Assembly (NCBI GenBank): GCA_001899635.1
Contig: MKVQ01000012.1
Location: forward strand, 186,001-250,000
DNA length: 64,000 nucleotides
Direction: 5' to 3'
Origin: Myxococcales bacterium 68-20
Lineage (GTDB): Bacteria; Myxococcota_A; Polyangia; Polyangiales; Polyangiaceae
In this document: one piece after another, positions 8,293-16,632 of the stretch
Layout: every line of letters begins with the position of its first letter
Numbering within the stretch: position 1 is the first letter of the stretch
Notes under the pieces: generated by a model
Told to the model about the DNA's origin: nothing
Databases searched by the model: none
The model's input: the letters and a program-made list of their open reading frames with translations, nothing else
Made by a program: the position numbers and the translations under genes

Positions 8293-9597
8293 ATGACCCT
8301 CCTCATGAGTCGCCGCATCCTGTTCCCCGCGCTCCTCGCATCGCTCTTCGCCACCTCGGCGATCGCATGCTCGAGCGGCGAAGACACGAAGGGCGTCAGC
8401 GACGACGGACAGCCCGACGCGAGCGCGCCCGACGCCGTGAGCCCGAACGAAGACGAGGACGCCGCGGCTCCGGACGGCAGCGCAAGGCCCGACTCCAGTG
8501 CCGAGCCGCCGCGTACGTGCTCCGATGACAACATCTGCCATACGGCGCTCCCGCCGAAGTCCTTCCTGAGGGACGTCTGGAGCGCTGGCGACGGCGTGGT
8601 CTGGGCCGTTGGGTGGAAGGACAAGCAGCTCCTCGCTGCCGACGGCGTGATCCTTCGCTGGGACGGCACCTCCTGGACCGCGCAGCACAAGGTCCCGCTG
8701 CGCCTCAATGCCGTGTGGGGAAGCAGTCCGACGGACATCTGGGTCGGAGGCGACAGCGGGCTCTTCCACGGGACCGGCCCGTCCTCGGCGCAGATCACGT
8801 GGACCAAGGTGCGGAGCGAGCCCATCGTCTCGATCTGGGGCTCGAGCGCGAACGACGTCTGGGCCGTCGGTCACACGAGGACCTGGAAGGACTTCTTCGA
8901 CGGGCAGGTGCTTCACTATCGAGGACCGAGCGCGGACGGCGGCGACGGTTGGGAGATCGATCCGCTCTCGTCGCGCCCGGCCGCGTACCGCAAGGTCTGG
9001 GGAACGAGCGCCCAGGACGTGTGGATCGGCGGCTCCGAGTTCTCCACGTGCGGATACGATTTCTGCAACGGCTCGCGTGCATTCGCCCTGCACCGGGACC
9101 CCGACGGCGATGGCGGATTCACGTGGAGCGAGGCAGGAGCCGACTTCGTCGGGATCGAGCCCGGGAGTGGCATTCACCGCGGGAGCGAGTTCTCCGGCGG
9201 CGGGTCGATCGGGAGTTCGAATGTCTGGCTGATGGGGAGCAAAGCACCAAAGACGCCCATACCGACTTACGACGCGCTCTTCATCGGCTCGAAGGATGGA
9301 GCCGGCGACTACACCTGGTCCGAGGGAACATTCGGGACGAGCCAGGGGGGTCGCGGCGACTTCGGGCTCTGGTTCAATCGCGCTGTCTGGGGCAAGACCC
9401 CGAACGACGTTTATCTGGCCGGCGACTTCGGCCAGCTCCGGCACTGGAACGGAACGGACTTCTCGCTGGTCAAGACCACGATCGACGCGATCCCGGTGAC
9501 GGCAGCTTTCCATGCCATGTGGGGATCGTCGAGCACCGATCTCTGGATCGTCGGCGACGAGATCGCGCTCCACAAGGTCTCTCCCACCAAACTCTGA
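8293..9597 (+). CDS. WGS-propeller lipoprotein 2, cassette B
   Basis: 434 residues from the ATG 2 bases after the previous stop. Lipobox AIAC (Cys26; a second Met at residue 5 is possible). A Cys-containing lead-in (CHTALPPKSFLRDVW) is followed by seven blade motifs: WAVGW, IWVGG, VWAVG, VWIGG, VWLMG, VYLAG and LWIVG. It ends in EIALHKVSPTKL. It is distinct from propeller 1: the spacing is longer and several blades carry inserts of 40 to 60 residues. The ORF is open far upstream of the chosen start, but that part overlaps propeller 1 out of frame and has no signal peptide. A surface binding role is inferred. Confidence 0.82.
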   Translation: MTLLMSRRILFPALLASLFATSAIACSSGEDTKGVSDDGQPDASAPDAVSPNEDEDAAAPDGSARPDSSAEPPRTCSDDNICHTALPPKSFLRDVWSAGDGVVWAVGWKDKQLLAADGVILRWDGTSWTAQHKVPLRLNAVWGSSPTDIWVGGDSGLFHGTGPSSAQITWTKVRSEPIVSIWGSSANDVWAVGHTRTWKDFFDGQVLHYRGPSADGGDGWEIDPLSSRPAAYRKVWGTSAQDVWIGGSEFSTCGYDFCNGSRAFALHRDPDGDGGFTWSEAGADFVGIEPGSGIHRGSEFSGGGSIGSSNVWLMGSKAPKTPIPTYDALFIGSKDGAGDYTWSEGTFGTSQGGRGDFGLWFNRAVWGKTPNDVYLAGDFGQLRHWNGTDFSLVKTTIDAIPVTAAFHAMWGSSSTDLWIVGDEIALHKVSPTKL

Positions 9598-9614
9598 TGC
9601 GAGGCGCAGGTTTC

Positions 9615-10964
9615 ATGAACCGCCGAGAACGATTCTTCTTCATCGCCTCTGCGCCGCTGGTGGCGGCGAGCGTGCTCCTCGCCTGCAGCGACGACGATCG
9701 CAGAGTCTTCGAGGAGGCGCCCGACGCGGCGCCCGACTCGCGGCCGAACCTCCCCGAGGCCTCGGCTCCGCTCGAGGATGCCGGCGTGATCGACGCCCGT
9801 GTTCCGTTCGATGCGAGCGACGAACCCGTCGTCTGCACCGCGAAGCCGTGCGTCACGCAGCTCGTGGGAGCGGGAAATCACTTCTGCGCGCTCCTCGACG
9901 ACAAGACGGTCCACTGTTGGGGCTCCGCCGCTCAAGCGCTGGGCACCTTCGACGGTGGCGCAGCGTACGGGGCGGCGCAGCCGAGTCCGATGTCGATGGG
10001 CATCGAAGGCGTCGAGCAGATCAGCTCGGCGAACGCGACGACGTGCGCGCTCCTGGCGAACGGCACGGTGACGTGCTGGGGCGCGAACGGCTCGAACGAG
10101 CTCGGCTTCGATCCGCCGGCAGCCAGCTTCCAAGCTCACGACCCCGTGCTCGTCGCGTTCGACGGCGGCGTGCTCGATGGCATCACGCGGGTCGACGTCG
10201 GCCCCGGGATGGTCTTTGCCACGCAGGCCTCCGGCGAGCTCTGGTCGTGGGGCGACAACGGCGACGGCATTCTCGGCCGTATGAACGAACCCGCAGACTA
10301 CCTGAGCGCCGGCAAGGCGACGGATTTGGCCGGCGAGAAGATCTGGCGCGGCGGCGGCGTAGGCTTCCGGTGGGGCTTCACCGGGATCGGCTTCGCGATC
10401 ACCGAAGACCGACGGCTCCTCACGTGGGGAAGGTCGAAGCAAGCGGTCGCGTACCCAGGCCCTGTCCCCGTCGCGGTCGACGGTCTCGAGAACGTGAGCA
10501 GCGCGTCCGCGGTCCAGGACCAGCTCTGCGCGGTAGCCGACGGACGCCTCCATTGCTGGGGACGTAGCGGCCTCAAGGCCTGCTCGGGGACCAACGACGT
10601 CATCACGACCCCGCTCGAGATCCGCACGCAAGGCAAGGCTCCCGCGCAGCAGGTCGCCCTGAACTACGACAATACCTGCGTGAGGCTGACCGACGGCACG
10701 GTCGAGTGCTGCGGGAACGACAACCTCGGGCAGCTCGGAACGGGGATCACCGACGCGGGCGAGCCGGTCTCCGCTCCCGTGTTGACCAAGGCGACGGCCT
10801 TCACGGCGCACGCGGTTCAGATCGCCGTCGGCGCCACCACGATCTGCGCGCTCGTCCAGGGCGGAACGGTGCAGTGCTGGGGCGGCAACGCGGACGGTCA
10901 GCTCGGTCAGGGCACGCGCGATACCGAACGCCATCCCGTCCCCGTCACCGTCAAGTTCGATTGA
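9615..10964 (+). CDS. RCC1-repeat lipoprotein, cassette B
   Basis: 449 residues, the same length as the cassette A copy, and clearly its recent relative: the first 30 residues differ at only a few positions (MNRRERFFFIASAPLV). Lipobox LLAC (Cys24). Seven RCC1 blades, for example CALLANGTVTCWG and CALVQGGTVQCWGG, with the same two cysteine-free blades (ELWSWG, RLLTWG) and the same CCG in blade 6. The ATG lies 17 bases after the propeller 2 stop; the long open frame upstream overlaps that gene and is rejected. A 55-base spacer separates it from the next gene, against 18 in cassette A. Confidence 0.9.
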   Translation: MNRRERFFFIASAPLVAASVLLACSDDDRRVFEEAPDAAPDSRPNLPEASAPLEDAGVIDARVPFDASDEPVVCTAKPCVTQLVGAGNHFCALLDDKTVHCWGSAAQALGTFDGGAAYGAAQPSPMSMGIEGVEQISSANATTCALLANGTVTCWGANGSNELGFDPPAASFQAHDPVLVAFDGGVLDGITRVDVGPGMVFATQASGELWSWGDNGDGILGRMNEPADYLSAGKATDLAGEKIWRGGGVGFRWGFTGIGFAITEDRRLLTWGRSKQAVAYPGPVPVAVDGLENVSSASAVQDQLCAVADGRLHCWGRSGLKACSGTNDVITTPLEIRTQGKAPAQQVALNYDNTCVRLTDGTVECCGNDNLGQLGTGITDAGEPVSAPVLTKATAFTAHAVQIAVGATTICALVQGGTVQCWGGNADGQLGQGTRDTERHPVPVTVKFD

Positions 10965-11019
10965 ACGATTGGAAGCTCGCGCCATGTGGCTCACACCGCG
11001 CCGAGCGAGGAGAGACGTC

Positions 11020-12810
11020 ATGACTCGCTCGGCCTTCGCCATCGCGCTGGGTTCTTTTGCAGCCATCGTCGCCGCGTCCGCGTGCGCGGGGCAGGGCCGT
11101 TCCTTCACGGAAGAGCCGCCCAGGGGGGTGCTCGAGACGGACGCAGAAGCGCCGCCCCCGCCCGATTGCCAAGGCCTCCGCTGCTCGCGCGATCTGAAAC
11201 GGGTCGTCGACGGGTGCACCGAAGAGGGCGTCCAGGAGTGCGGGCCGGAAAAAGGCTGCGCGAACGGCGCGTGCGTCGACCCGTGTGCCGCCGCGGAGCT
11301 CGCGAAGGGCTCGACGGGATGCTCCTTCGTCACGCTTCCGCCGGACGAGGCCGAGTACGGCGCCGGCTCCTGCTTCGCGGCGATGATCGCGAACACGTGG
11401 GACCTTCCCGTGAACATCACGGCCGAGCACGGCACGACCCCGCTCGATCTCGGCCAATCGGTCTTCACGGCGGAGACGAGCGGCACGGAGGTGACGTACA
11501 CGAAGCTCGAAGGCCCGCTCCAGCCGGGACAGGTCGCGCTCGTCTTTCTCTCCGAGCTCCGCCCCGCCCCGAATCCCTCGGTCAATGATGTCTTCTCCGC
11601 CTGTCCGATCGGCACCGTCGGGGCGTTCAACGGCGATCCGATCGATCACGGCACGACCCTGACGAAGGCGTTCACGATCAAGACGGACGCGCCCGTGAGC
11701 GCGTACTCGATCTTCCCATACGGCGGAGCGAAGACCCACTTCCCCACCGCGACGCTCCTCTTGCCGACATCGTCGTGGAGCGGGAACTACGTCGCCGTGA
11801 ACGGGTGGCCGATGACGCGCGACCGCTTCGGCAAACCGATCGGAGCCCCGACGCTCCAGATCGTCGCGACCGCGGACGATACCGAGGTGCGCATGCGGCC
11901 GAAGGTCGACGTCCACGACGGCGCGGGAGTCACCGGGGTCGCGGCCGGACAGATGGCCGTGTGGAAGCTCTCGCGCGGACAGGTCATCCAGATCACCCAG
12001 CCCGAGGAGCTCACCGGAAGCCCGATCGAGTCGACGAAGCCCATCGCCGTCTTCGGTGGAAACCGCTGCACGCTCGTCCCCGGGCCCGTCCAGGCGTGCG
12101 ACACGCTCCAGCAGCAGATCCCACCGCTCGGACAGTGGGGCTCCGAATACGCGCTCGTCCCCTACCGTGACCGATTCGGAGGCAAGGCCGAGCGCCGCGA
12201 GACCGTTCCATACCGCCTCGTCGGCGCCGTCGACGGCACCGTCCTCACATACGATCCGGCGAAGCCCCGCGAGGCTCCTTCGACACTCCGCGCGGGCGAG
12301 GTCGTCTCGTTCACGACCGACGAGCTCGTGGTGGTGAAGAGCCAGGACAACGAGCACCCGTTCTACACGGCCGTGATGATGACCGGAGCCCTCTTCAATA
12401 GCGGTGTCGGAGCTCCGAGCGACGGCGATCCCGACTTCGTCAACGTCGTTCCCACCGATCAGTTCCTCGACCGCTACGTCTTCTTTGCAGATTACACATT
12501 CCCGGAGACCACGCTCACGCTCGTGCGCCGGAAGACGGCCAAGGGCTTCATGCCCGTCGAGCTCGATTGCCTGGGTGAGGTGAAGACGTTCCGCCCGCTC
12601 GGCGCCACCGGCGAGTACGAATACGCGTGGGTCGATCTGACGAAGAGCTTCACCTCGGCGAGCGGCACGTGCGGGGCGGGCCGTCGCGAGGCCAAGAGCG
12701 ACGGACCGTTCTCGATCACCGTCTGGGGCATGGGCTACTGCGCGAGCTACGGCTACGCGGGTGGAGCAGGCAGCCGACCGCTCACGCAGGTCGAAGCCCC
12801 CGTGCGCTGA
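11020..12810 (+). CDS. IgGFc-binding-like lipoprotein, cassette B
   Basis: 596 residues. Lipobox ASAC (Cys22), the Cys-rich lead (RCSRDLKRVVDGC), then the IgGFc-binding-like region with SIFPYGGAKTHFPTATLL, QQQIPPLGQWGSEY, YVFFADYTFPETTLTLV and the terminal DGPFSITVWGMG. The start was set at the ATG preceded by GAGCGAGGAGAGA. An upstream in-frame TTG at 10969 would add 17 residues before the signal and is less likely. It differs from cassette A mainly in the spacer and in a short insertion near PAPNPSVNDVF. Last gene of cassette B; cassette C begins about 120 bases later on the same strand. Confidence 0.88.
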   Translation: MTRSAFAIALGSFAAIVAASACAGQGRSFTEEPPRGVLETDAEAPPPPDCQGLRCSRDLKRVVDGCTEEGVQECGPEKGCANGACVDPCAAAELAKGSTGCSFVTLPPDEAEYGAGSCFAAMIANTWDLPVNITAEHGTTPLDLGQSVFTAETSGTEVTYTKLEGPLQPGQVALVFLSELRPAPNPSVNDVFSACPIGTVGAFNGDPIDHGTTLTKAFTIKTDAPVSAYSIFPYGGAKTHFPTATLLLPTSSWSGNYVAVNGWPMTRDRFGKPIGAPTLQIVATADDTEVRMRPKVDVHDGAGVTGVAAGQMAVWKLSRGQVIQITQPEELTGSPIESTKPIAVFGGNRCTLVPGPVQACDTLQQQIPPLGQWGSEYALVPYRDRFGGKAERRETVPYRLVGAVDGTVLTYDPAKPREAPSTLRAGEVVSFTTDELVVVKSQDNEHPFYTAVMMTGALFNSGVGAPSDGDPDFVNVVPTDQFLDRYVFFADYTFPETTLTLVRRKTAKGFMPVELDCLGEVKTFRPLGATGEYEYAWVDLTKSFTSASGTCGAGRREAKSDGPFSITVWGMGYCASYGYAGGAGSRPLTQVEAPVR

Positions 12811-12875
12811 GAACGGGCTCCGAGATCGGCCGAGCTCCCGAGCGTTCGGAGATCGAGCTCGAGCGCACGACGCGC

Positions 12876-12881
12876 TAGACT
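12876..12881 (+). promoter_or_regulatory. Probable -10 element, cassette C
   Basis: TAGACT within GCTAGACT, in the same position relative to cassette C as the elements of cassettes B, D and E. Spacing of 9 bases would point to the TTG at 12891 as a leaderless start, although the ATG at 12927 is the more conventional choice. Confidence 0.35.
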
Positions 12882-12926
12882 CGTTTGGCCTTGCGCTGCC
12901 TCGGCCCTTTCGCTCACGCTCAGGCG

Positions 12927-14036
12927 ATGCGGGACGACCGGGCGCGAGCTCCCTCATCGGGCATCGGCGCCCGGCGCCGTCGTGCGATCGCGTGCGCGTG
13001 CGCCCTCGCCACGGGCTCGAGCGCCCTCGTGTCGCTCGCGCAGCACGGGATGCCGCCCGAGCACGGGAAGGTTCGCCTCGTGTGGGTCCGCGGCACCGAC
13101 ACCGACTCGTGCGCGACGCGCGAGGAGCTGATGAGAAGCGTCGTCACGCGCCTCGGCTACGACCCCTTCTCCGAGGACGGCTCGCGCCTGGTGGTGGGCA
13201 GCGTCACCCACACGCGAGGTCGCTACGTCATCACGCTTCGTGCCGACGACAGCGACGCCTCGAGTCCAACCCGGCAACTCGAGAGCAGCATCGACGACTG
13301 TTCATCGGTCGGTCAGGCCGCGGCGCTCGCGCTCGCGCTCGACATCGAGGCAACCAGCCTCGCTCCCTCCCGATCCACCGATGCCGCCGTGCTCGAGTCT
13401 TCCGCTCCGCCGCTCGAGGTGGAGCTCGACGCCTCGGCCAAAAGCGAGCTCCGCACGAATGCCGTCGCGACTCCTGGCGCTCCGCGAGACGCCGGTTCCA
13501 TCGAAGCGGGCATCAAGGCTCCGACGGCCCCCTCTCGACGTGGCGCCTCGGCATCCGTCGGCATGGCGGGCTCGTTCGGTCTGCTCCCGCGCGCGGCCGC
13601 CGGTGTCGACGTGGCGGGCATCGTTCATTTCGACGGGCCGCTCTCGTTGTCGGTGGGCATGGCCCACTTTCCCGAAGTCTCCGCGGACGACCCGAGGTTC
13701 TCCTTCGGCTCGACGCTTCTCCGAGCAGGAGCCTGCCTCGATCTGTTCTCGTCCGGCCCGGACCGTCTCGACGGGTGCGCTCACGCCGTCGTCGGGAGCA
13801 CACATTCGGTGGTCGAAGAGCTCCAGCCGGTCGCGTCAGGTCCGAGGCGTTTCGCAGCGCCGGCGCTCGGCCTGCGGTACTCGCGGTCGTTCGGACCTCT
13901 CGTCCTCTCCGTGGGCGGCAACGTTCTCGCGCCGTTCCCGCGCTACCAGTTCGACGTGCTGGGCACGAATCGAGTGGCATTCGCCCCATCGACTGTGGCT
14001 GCGCTTGCGAATGTGGCGATCGGCGCGGGCTTTTGA
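12927..14036 (+). CDS. Secreted two-domain protein with barrel-like C-terminus, cassette C gene 1
   Basis: 369 residues from ATG 12927; in-frame TTG codons at 12885 and 12891 give longer versions. Signal-like hydrophobic stretch at about residues 20-37. The N-terminal domain has two cysteines (Cys62, Cys125) bracketing LGYDPFSEDGSRLVVGS, equivalent to the LGRPVF motif of cassette B. A variable, Ala/Ser/Pro-rich middle follows. The C-terminal half is strand-rich, with repeated short hydrophobic strands such as LSVGMAHFPEVS and LVLSVGGNVLAPFP. Sequence similarity to the other gene 1 proteins is weak beyond the N-domain, so this is the fastest-diverging cassette gene. Predicted envelope protein of unknown function. 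Confidence 0.7.
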   Translation: MRDDRARAPSSGIGARRRRAIACACALATGSSALVSLAQHGMPPEHGKVRLVWVRGTDTDSCATREELMRSVVTRLGYDPFSEDGSRLVVGSVTHTRGRYVITLRADDSDASSPTRQLESSIDDCSSVGQAAALALALDIEATSLAPSRSTDAAVLESSAPPLEVELDASAKSELRTNAVATPGAPRDAGSIEAGIKAPTAPSRRGASASVGMAGSFGLLPRAAAGVDVAGIVHFDGPLSLSVGMAHFPEVSADDPRFSFGSTLLRAGACLDLFSSGPDRLDGCAHAVVGSTHSVVEELQPVASGPRRFAAPALGLRYSRSFGPLVLSVGGNVLAPFPRYQFDVLGTNRVAFAPSTVAALANVAIGAGF

Positions 14037-14064
14037 GCGTGCCCGCGTGACTTTGCTGCCCGCA

Positions 14065-14076
14065 TCGAAATTTCGA
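14065..14076. promoter_or_regulatory. Perfect 12-bp palindrome before sigma gene, cassette C
   Basis: TCGAAATTTCGA is a perfect palindrome in the 72-base gap between gene 1 and the sigma gene of cassette C. Its position suits an operator. The equivalent gap of cassette D has an imperfect TCGA-N7-TCGA dyad; that of cassette E has none. Confidence 0.3.
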
Positions 14077-14108
14077 AGCGGAGCCGGGGCTGGCGACTAA
14101 GACAGAAC

Positions 14109-14696
14109 GTGAACACGGCGCTCGCCGAACGGCCACCTGTGAGCCATGCTGGCGAGGTCCCAGCCGTGCCCGATATTGTCGAGCTTTATCGGCAACACCG
14201 CGCCTTCGTGTGGGGTTCCCTCTCGCGGCTCGGTGTTCGGTCCGAAGACCTCGAAGACGTGCTCCAGGACGTCTTCATCACCGTGCATCGACGGTTGCCG
14301 GAGTTCGACGGCACCCGAGCGAGCCTCCGGACCTGGCTGTTCGTCATCTGCCGGGGCGTCGCTTCCAACCATCGGCGCAGCCTGCAAACACGCCACGCAG
14401 CGGTCGCCCAGAGCGCCGCGGAGCCCCGGCTCGTCGACGACGTGAGCCCCGAAGAAGCGGCCGCGCGCGCCCAAGCGAAGGCTCGCCTCGACTCCATCCT
14501 CGCCGAGATGTCCTTCGAGAAGCGGATCACGTTCCTGATGTACGAGGTCGACCGAATGTCCACGGAGGACATCGCCGAGATCCTCGGAGTCGAGAAGGGC
14601 ACGGTGTTCTCGCGCCTGCACGCTGCACGTCGGGAGTTCGAACGTGGCGTTCGACGGCTGCAGCTCCTCGATCTCGTCAAAGAGAAGGCCAAATGA
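14109..14696 (+). CDS. ECF-type RNA polymerase sigma factor, cassette C
   Basis: 195 residues from a GTG. Region 2: VELYRQHRAFVWGSLSRLG, DLEDVLQDVFITVHRRL and LRTWLFVICRGVASNHRRS (about 22-95). Region 4: MSFEKRITFLMYEVDRMS, then EDIAEILGVEKGTVFSRLHA (about 130-180). There is no region 3 or C-terminal extension. It is coupled to the membrane protein by an ATGA overlap. The recognition helix (VEKGTVFSRLHA) differs clearly from that of cassette B (CPVKTAYSRLAA), which hints at different promoter specificity for each cassette (inference). Confidence 0.9.
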   Translation: MNTALAERPPVSHAGEVPAVPDIVELYRQHRAFVWGSLSRLGVRSEDLEDVLQDVFITVHRRLPEFDGTRASLRTWLFVICRGVASNHRRSLQTRHAAVAQSAAEPRLVDDVSPEEAAARAQAKARLDSILAEMSFEKRITFLMYEVDRMSTEDIAEILGVEKGTVFSRLHAARREFERGVRRLQLLDLVKEKAK

Positions 14697-15394
14697 GAGA
14701 GCCGACCGAAGCACCTCCTCGCTACGCAGATCTGGGCGCCTCCGAAGGACGGCTCCTCGACCTCTTGCGCACGCCGGAGATGAGCGCCGAGCAAATCGCT
14801 CGATGCGAACGACGCGTCGTCGAGCTGGCGAAGGCGCCACCCGCCCCCACTGCCACGGGGACCGGCGCCCTGAAGATCGCGGCCGTCGCGCTGGTCGTGG
14901 TGCCCCTCACCCTCTTCGGTCTGAGCGAGTTGCGAGACGTCGATCGACCGCTCGTCCGATCGGTGCAGGTCGAAGCCCCTCTCCCCGCCACGACTTCGAC
15001 GCTGCCCTCGACGGAAGCCCTACCGACGATCGACGTCGACAGTCTCCCCACCGCAGCGGAGAGCGCGCCGAAGCTCGCCGAGCCGCGCACGACGCCGACG
15101 CCTCGCGCGCCGACCGACAGACTCGCTCGCGAGCTCGCATTGCTCGACCACGCGCGCGCGGTGCTGGGGACCGCCCCGGAGGCGGCACTACGCGACGTCG
15201 ATCGACACGCGCGTGACTTCTCCGATGGGCAGCTCGTTGCCGAACGTGAGGTCATCGCCGTCGACGCTCTGAAACGTCTCGGGCGGATGAGCGAAGCGCG
15301 CGCGCGAGGCAAGGCGTTCTCCGAGCGTGCTCCCGGCACCTCCGCCGCGCGCCGCATCGACACCTTGCTCGACGGGCTGCCTGCCCATCCCTGA
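14693..15394 (+). CDS. Single-pass membrane TPR-like protein, probable anti-sigma/sensor, cassette C
   Basis: 233 residues from the ATG overlapping the sigma stop. Cytoplasmic N-terminus (1-58), transmembrane helix about 61-78 (KIAAVALVVVPLTLFGL), Pro/Thr/Ser-rich linker to about 140, and a C-terminal helical domain (ELALLDHARAVLG, EREVIAVDALKRLG, ARARGKAFSERAPG) matching the TPR-like tails of the other cassettes. The ZAS zinc motif is absent. The N-terminal part is poorly conserved between cassettes while the extracytoplasmic tail is better conserved, as expected if the N-terminus co-evolves with its own sigma. Function inferred from context. Confidence 0.7.
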   Translation: MREPTEAPPRYADLGASEGRLLDLLRTPEMSAEQIARCERRVVELAKAPPAPTATGTGALKIAAVALVVVPLTLFGLSELRDVDRPLVRSVQVEAPLPATTSTLPSTEALPTIDVDSLPTAAESAPKLAEPRTTPTPRAPTDRLARELALLDHARAVLGTAPEAALRDVDRHARDFSDGQLVAEREVIAVDALKRLGRMSEARARGKAFSERAPGTSAARRIDTLLDGLPAHP

Positions 15395-15414
15395 TTCGAA
15401 GAAGGAAACGAGAC

Positions 15415-16632
15415 ATGCACCGAGCCATCGGTATTCTTCTCGGCGGGCTCACCTTCGCCGGGGTCGTCGCGGCCTGCGCGGTCAGCCACCAACCCATCGC
15501 GTTCGAGCTGCCCGACGGCAGCACTCCGTCGGAGCCCTTCTTCACGCCTCCTGCCGATGACGCCGGCGACGCCGGCCCCGGCGTCCCGATGAATCCGCTT
15601 CTATGCATCGCCACGGCGTGCCCGGCCCCGTACGACACGTGTGGAGCGGGCGAGCGGTGCAGCACGAACCTTTCGAACGATCCGAAGAACTGCGGCGCGT
15701 GCGGGAGCGAGTGCCTGGCGGACTTCGTCTACCTGAACATGACGTCCACGTGCGTGAACGGGGCGTGCGAGCCGCTCTGCCTCAAGAAGCCCGCCGGCGG
15801 CGGCTTCGACGTCTACGCCGACTGCAACAAGGTCCTCGAAGACGGCTGCGAGGTATCGCTCTCTACCGATCCGAACAACTGCGGAGCGTGCGGGACCAAA
15901 TGCGACCCCGGCGTGCGCTGCATCGGCGGCAAGTGCGGATGCCCGCCCGGAACCGTGGATTGCAGCGGCCGTTGCATCGACGTCCGGCACGACGACTTCA
16001 ACTGCGGAGCCTGCGGCAATGTCTGCCAGACGCCCGCGGACGCCGGGGCACCACCGCCCAACATGGTCTACGGCTGCGTCGACAACCAGTGCGGCAAGCC
16101 CAAGTGCATCGACGGGTGGGGAGAGACGTGGGCCGACTGCGACGGCAACCTGGCGAACGGTTGCGAGACCTTCATCGGCATCAGCCCCGAGACCGACCCG
16201 AACAACTGCGGAGCGTGCGGGAACAAGTGTGCTCCCCACCAAGTCTGCGCTGACATCGACATGGACTTCGTCGCGGAGTGCATCTGCACGAAGCCGAACG
16301 AGACTCTGTGTGGAAGCGAGCCGTGGGACTTCGGTTGCTACGACCTCCTGAACGACGTCAAGAGCTGCGGGACCTGCTTTCGGGAGTGTCGCGCCGACAC
16401 GGAACGCCACCTGGTCGCGGCGTGCCGTAAAGGCGTCTGCGAGCGCGATTGCGCGCCCGGTTGGGGCGACTGCGACGGCGATCCGAGCAACGGCTGTGAG
16501 AGCAATCTCAAGACGAACGACGTCAATTGCGGGGCATGCGGCAATCGTTGCGATACCCAAGCAGGTCAGCCCTGCGTCGAGGGACAGTGCGTGATGACGA
16601 CGGAGTGCGACGCAGGAAGGGGGCCGCAATGA
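15415..16632 (+). CDS. Cysteine-repeat (NCGxCG) lipoprotein, cassette C
   Basis: 405 residues. Lipobox VAAC (Cys21). Six units: NCGACGSEC, NCGACGTKC, NCGACGNVC, NCGACGNKC, SCGTCFREC, NCGACGNRC. C-terminal AGQPCVEGQC. The fifth unit is degenerate (FREC) in a position that is also aberrant in cassette B (TCSNKC). It starts 20 bases after the anti-sigma gene instead of overlapping it, and its stop overlaps the next ATG by 4 bases. Secreted, disulfide-rich; role unknown. Confidence 0.85.
   Translation: MHRAIGILLGGLTFAGVVAACAVSHQPIAFELPDGSTPSEPFFTPPADDAGDAGPGVPMNPLLCIATACPAPYDTCGAGERCSTNLSNDPKNCGACGSECLADFVYLNMTSTCVNGACEPLCLKKPAGGGFDVYADCNKVLEDGCEVSLSTDPNNCGACGTKCDPGVRCIGGKCGCPPGTVDCSGRCIDVRHDDFNCGACGNVCQTPADAGAPPPNMVYGCVDNQCGKPKCIDGWGETWADCDGNLANGCETFIGISPETDPNNCGACGNKCAPHQVCADIDMDFVAECICTKPNETLCGSEPWDFGCYDLLNDVKSCGTCFRECRADTERHLVAACRKGVCERDCAPGWGDCDGDPSNGCESNLKTNDVNCGACGNRCDTQAGQPCVEGQCVMTTECDAGRGPQ

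Noticed and set aside
6974-9597. WGS-repeat proteins as sialidases
   Set aside because: The Asp-box consensus SxDxGxxW and sialidase catalytic residues are not present.
8613-9614. Extended N-terminus of the cassette B RCC1 frame
   Set aside because: It overlaps propeller 2 throughout, and the lipoprotein signal begins at 9615.
15600-16600. CRISPR-like or DNA-level repeat array suggested by repeated NCGACG-coding segments
   Set aside because: The periodicity is in a conserved reading frame with variable codons and spacing; it reflects protein repeats.
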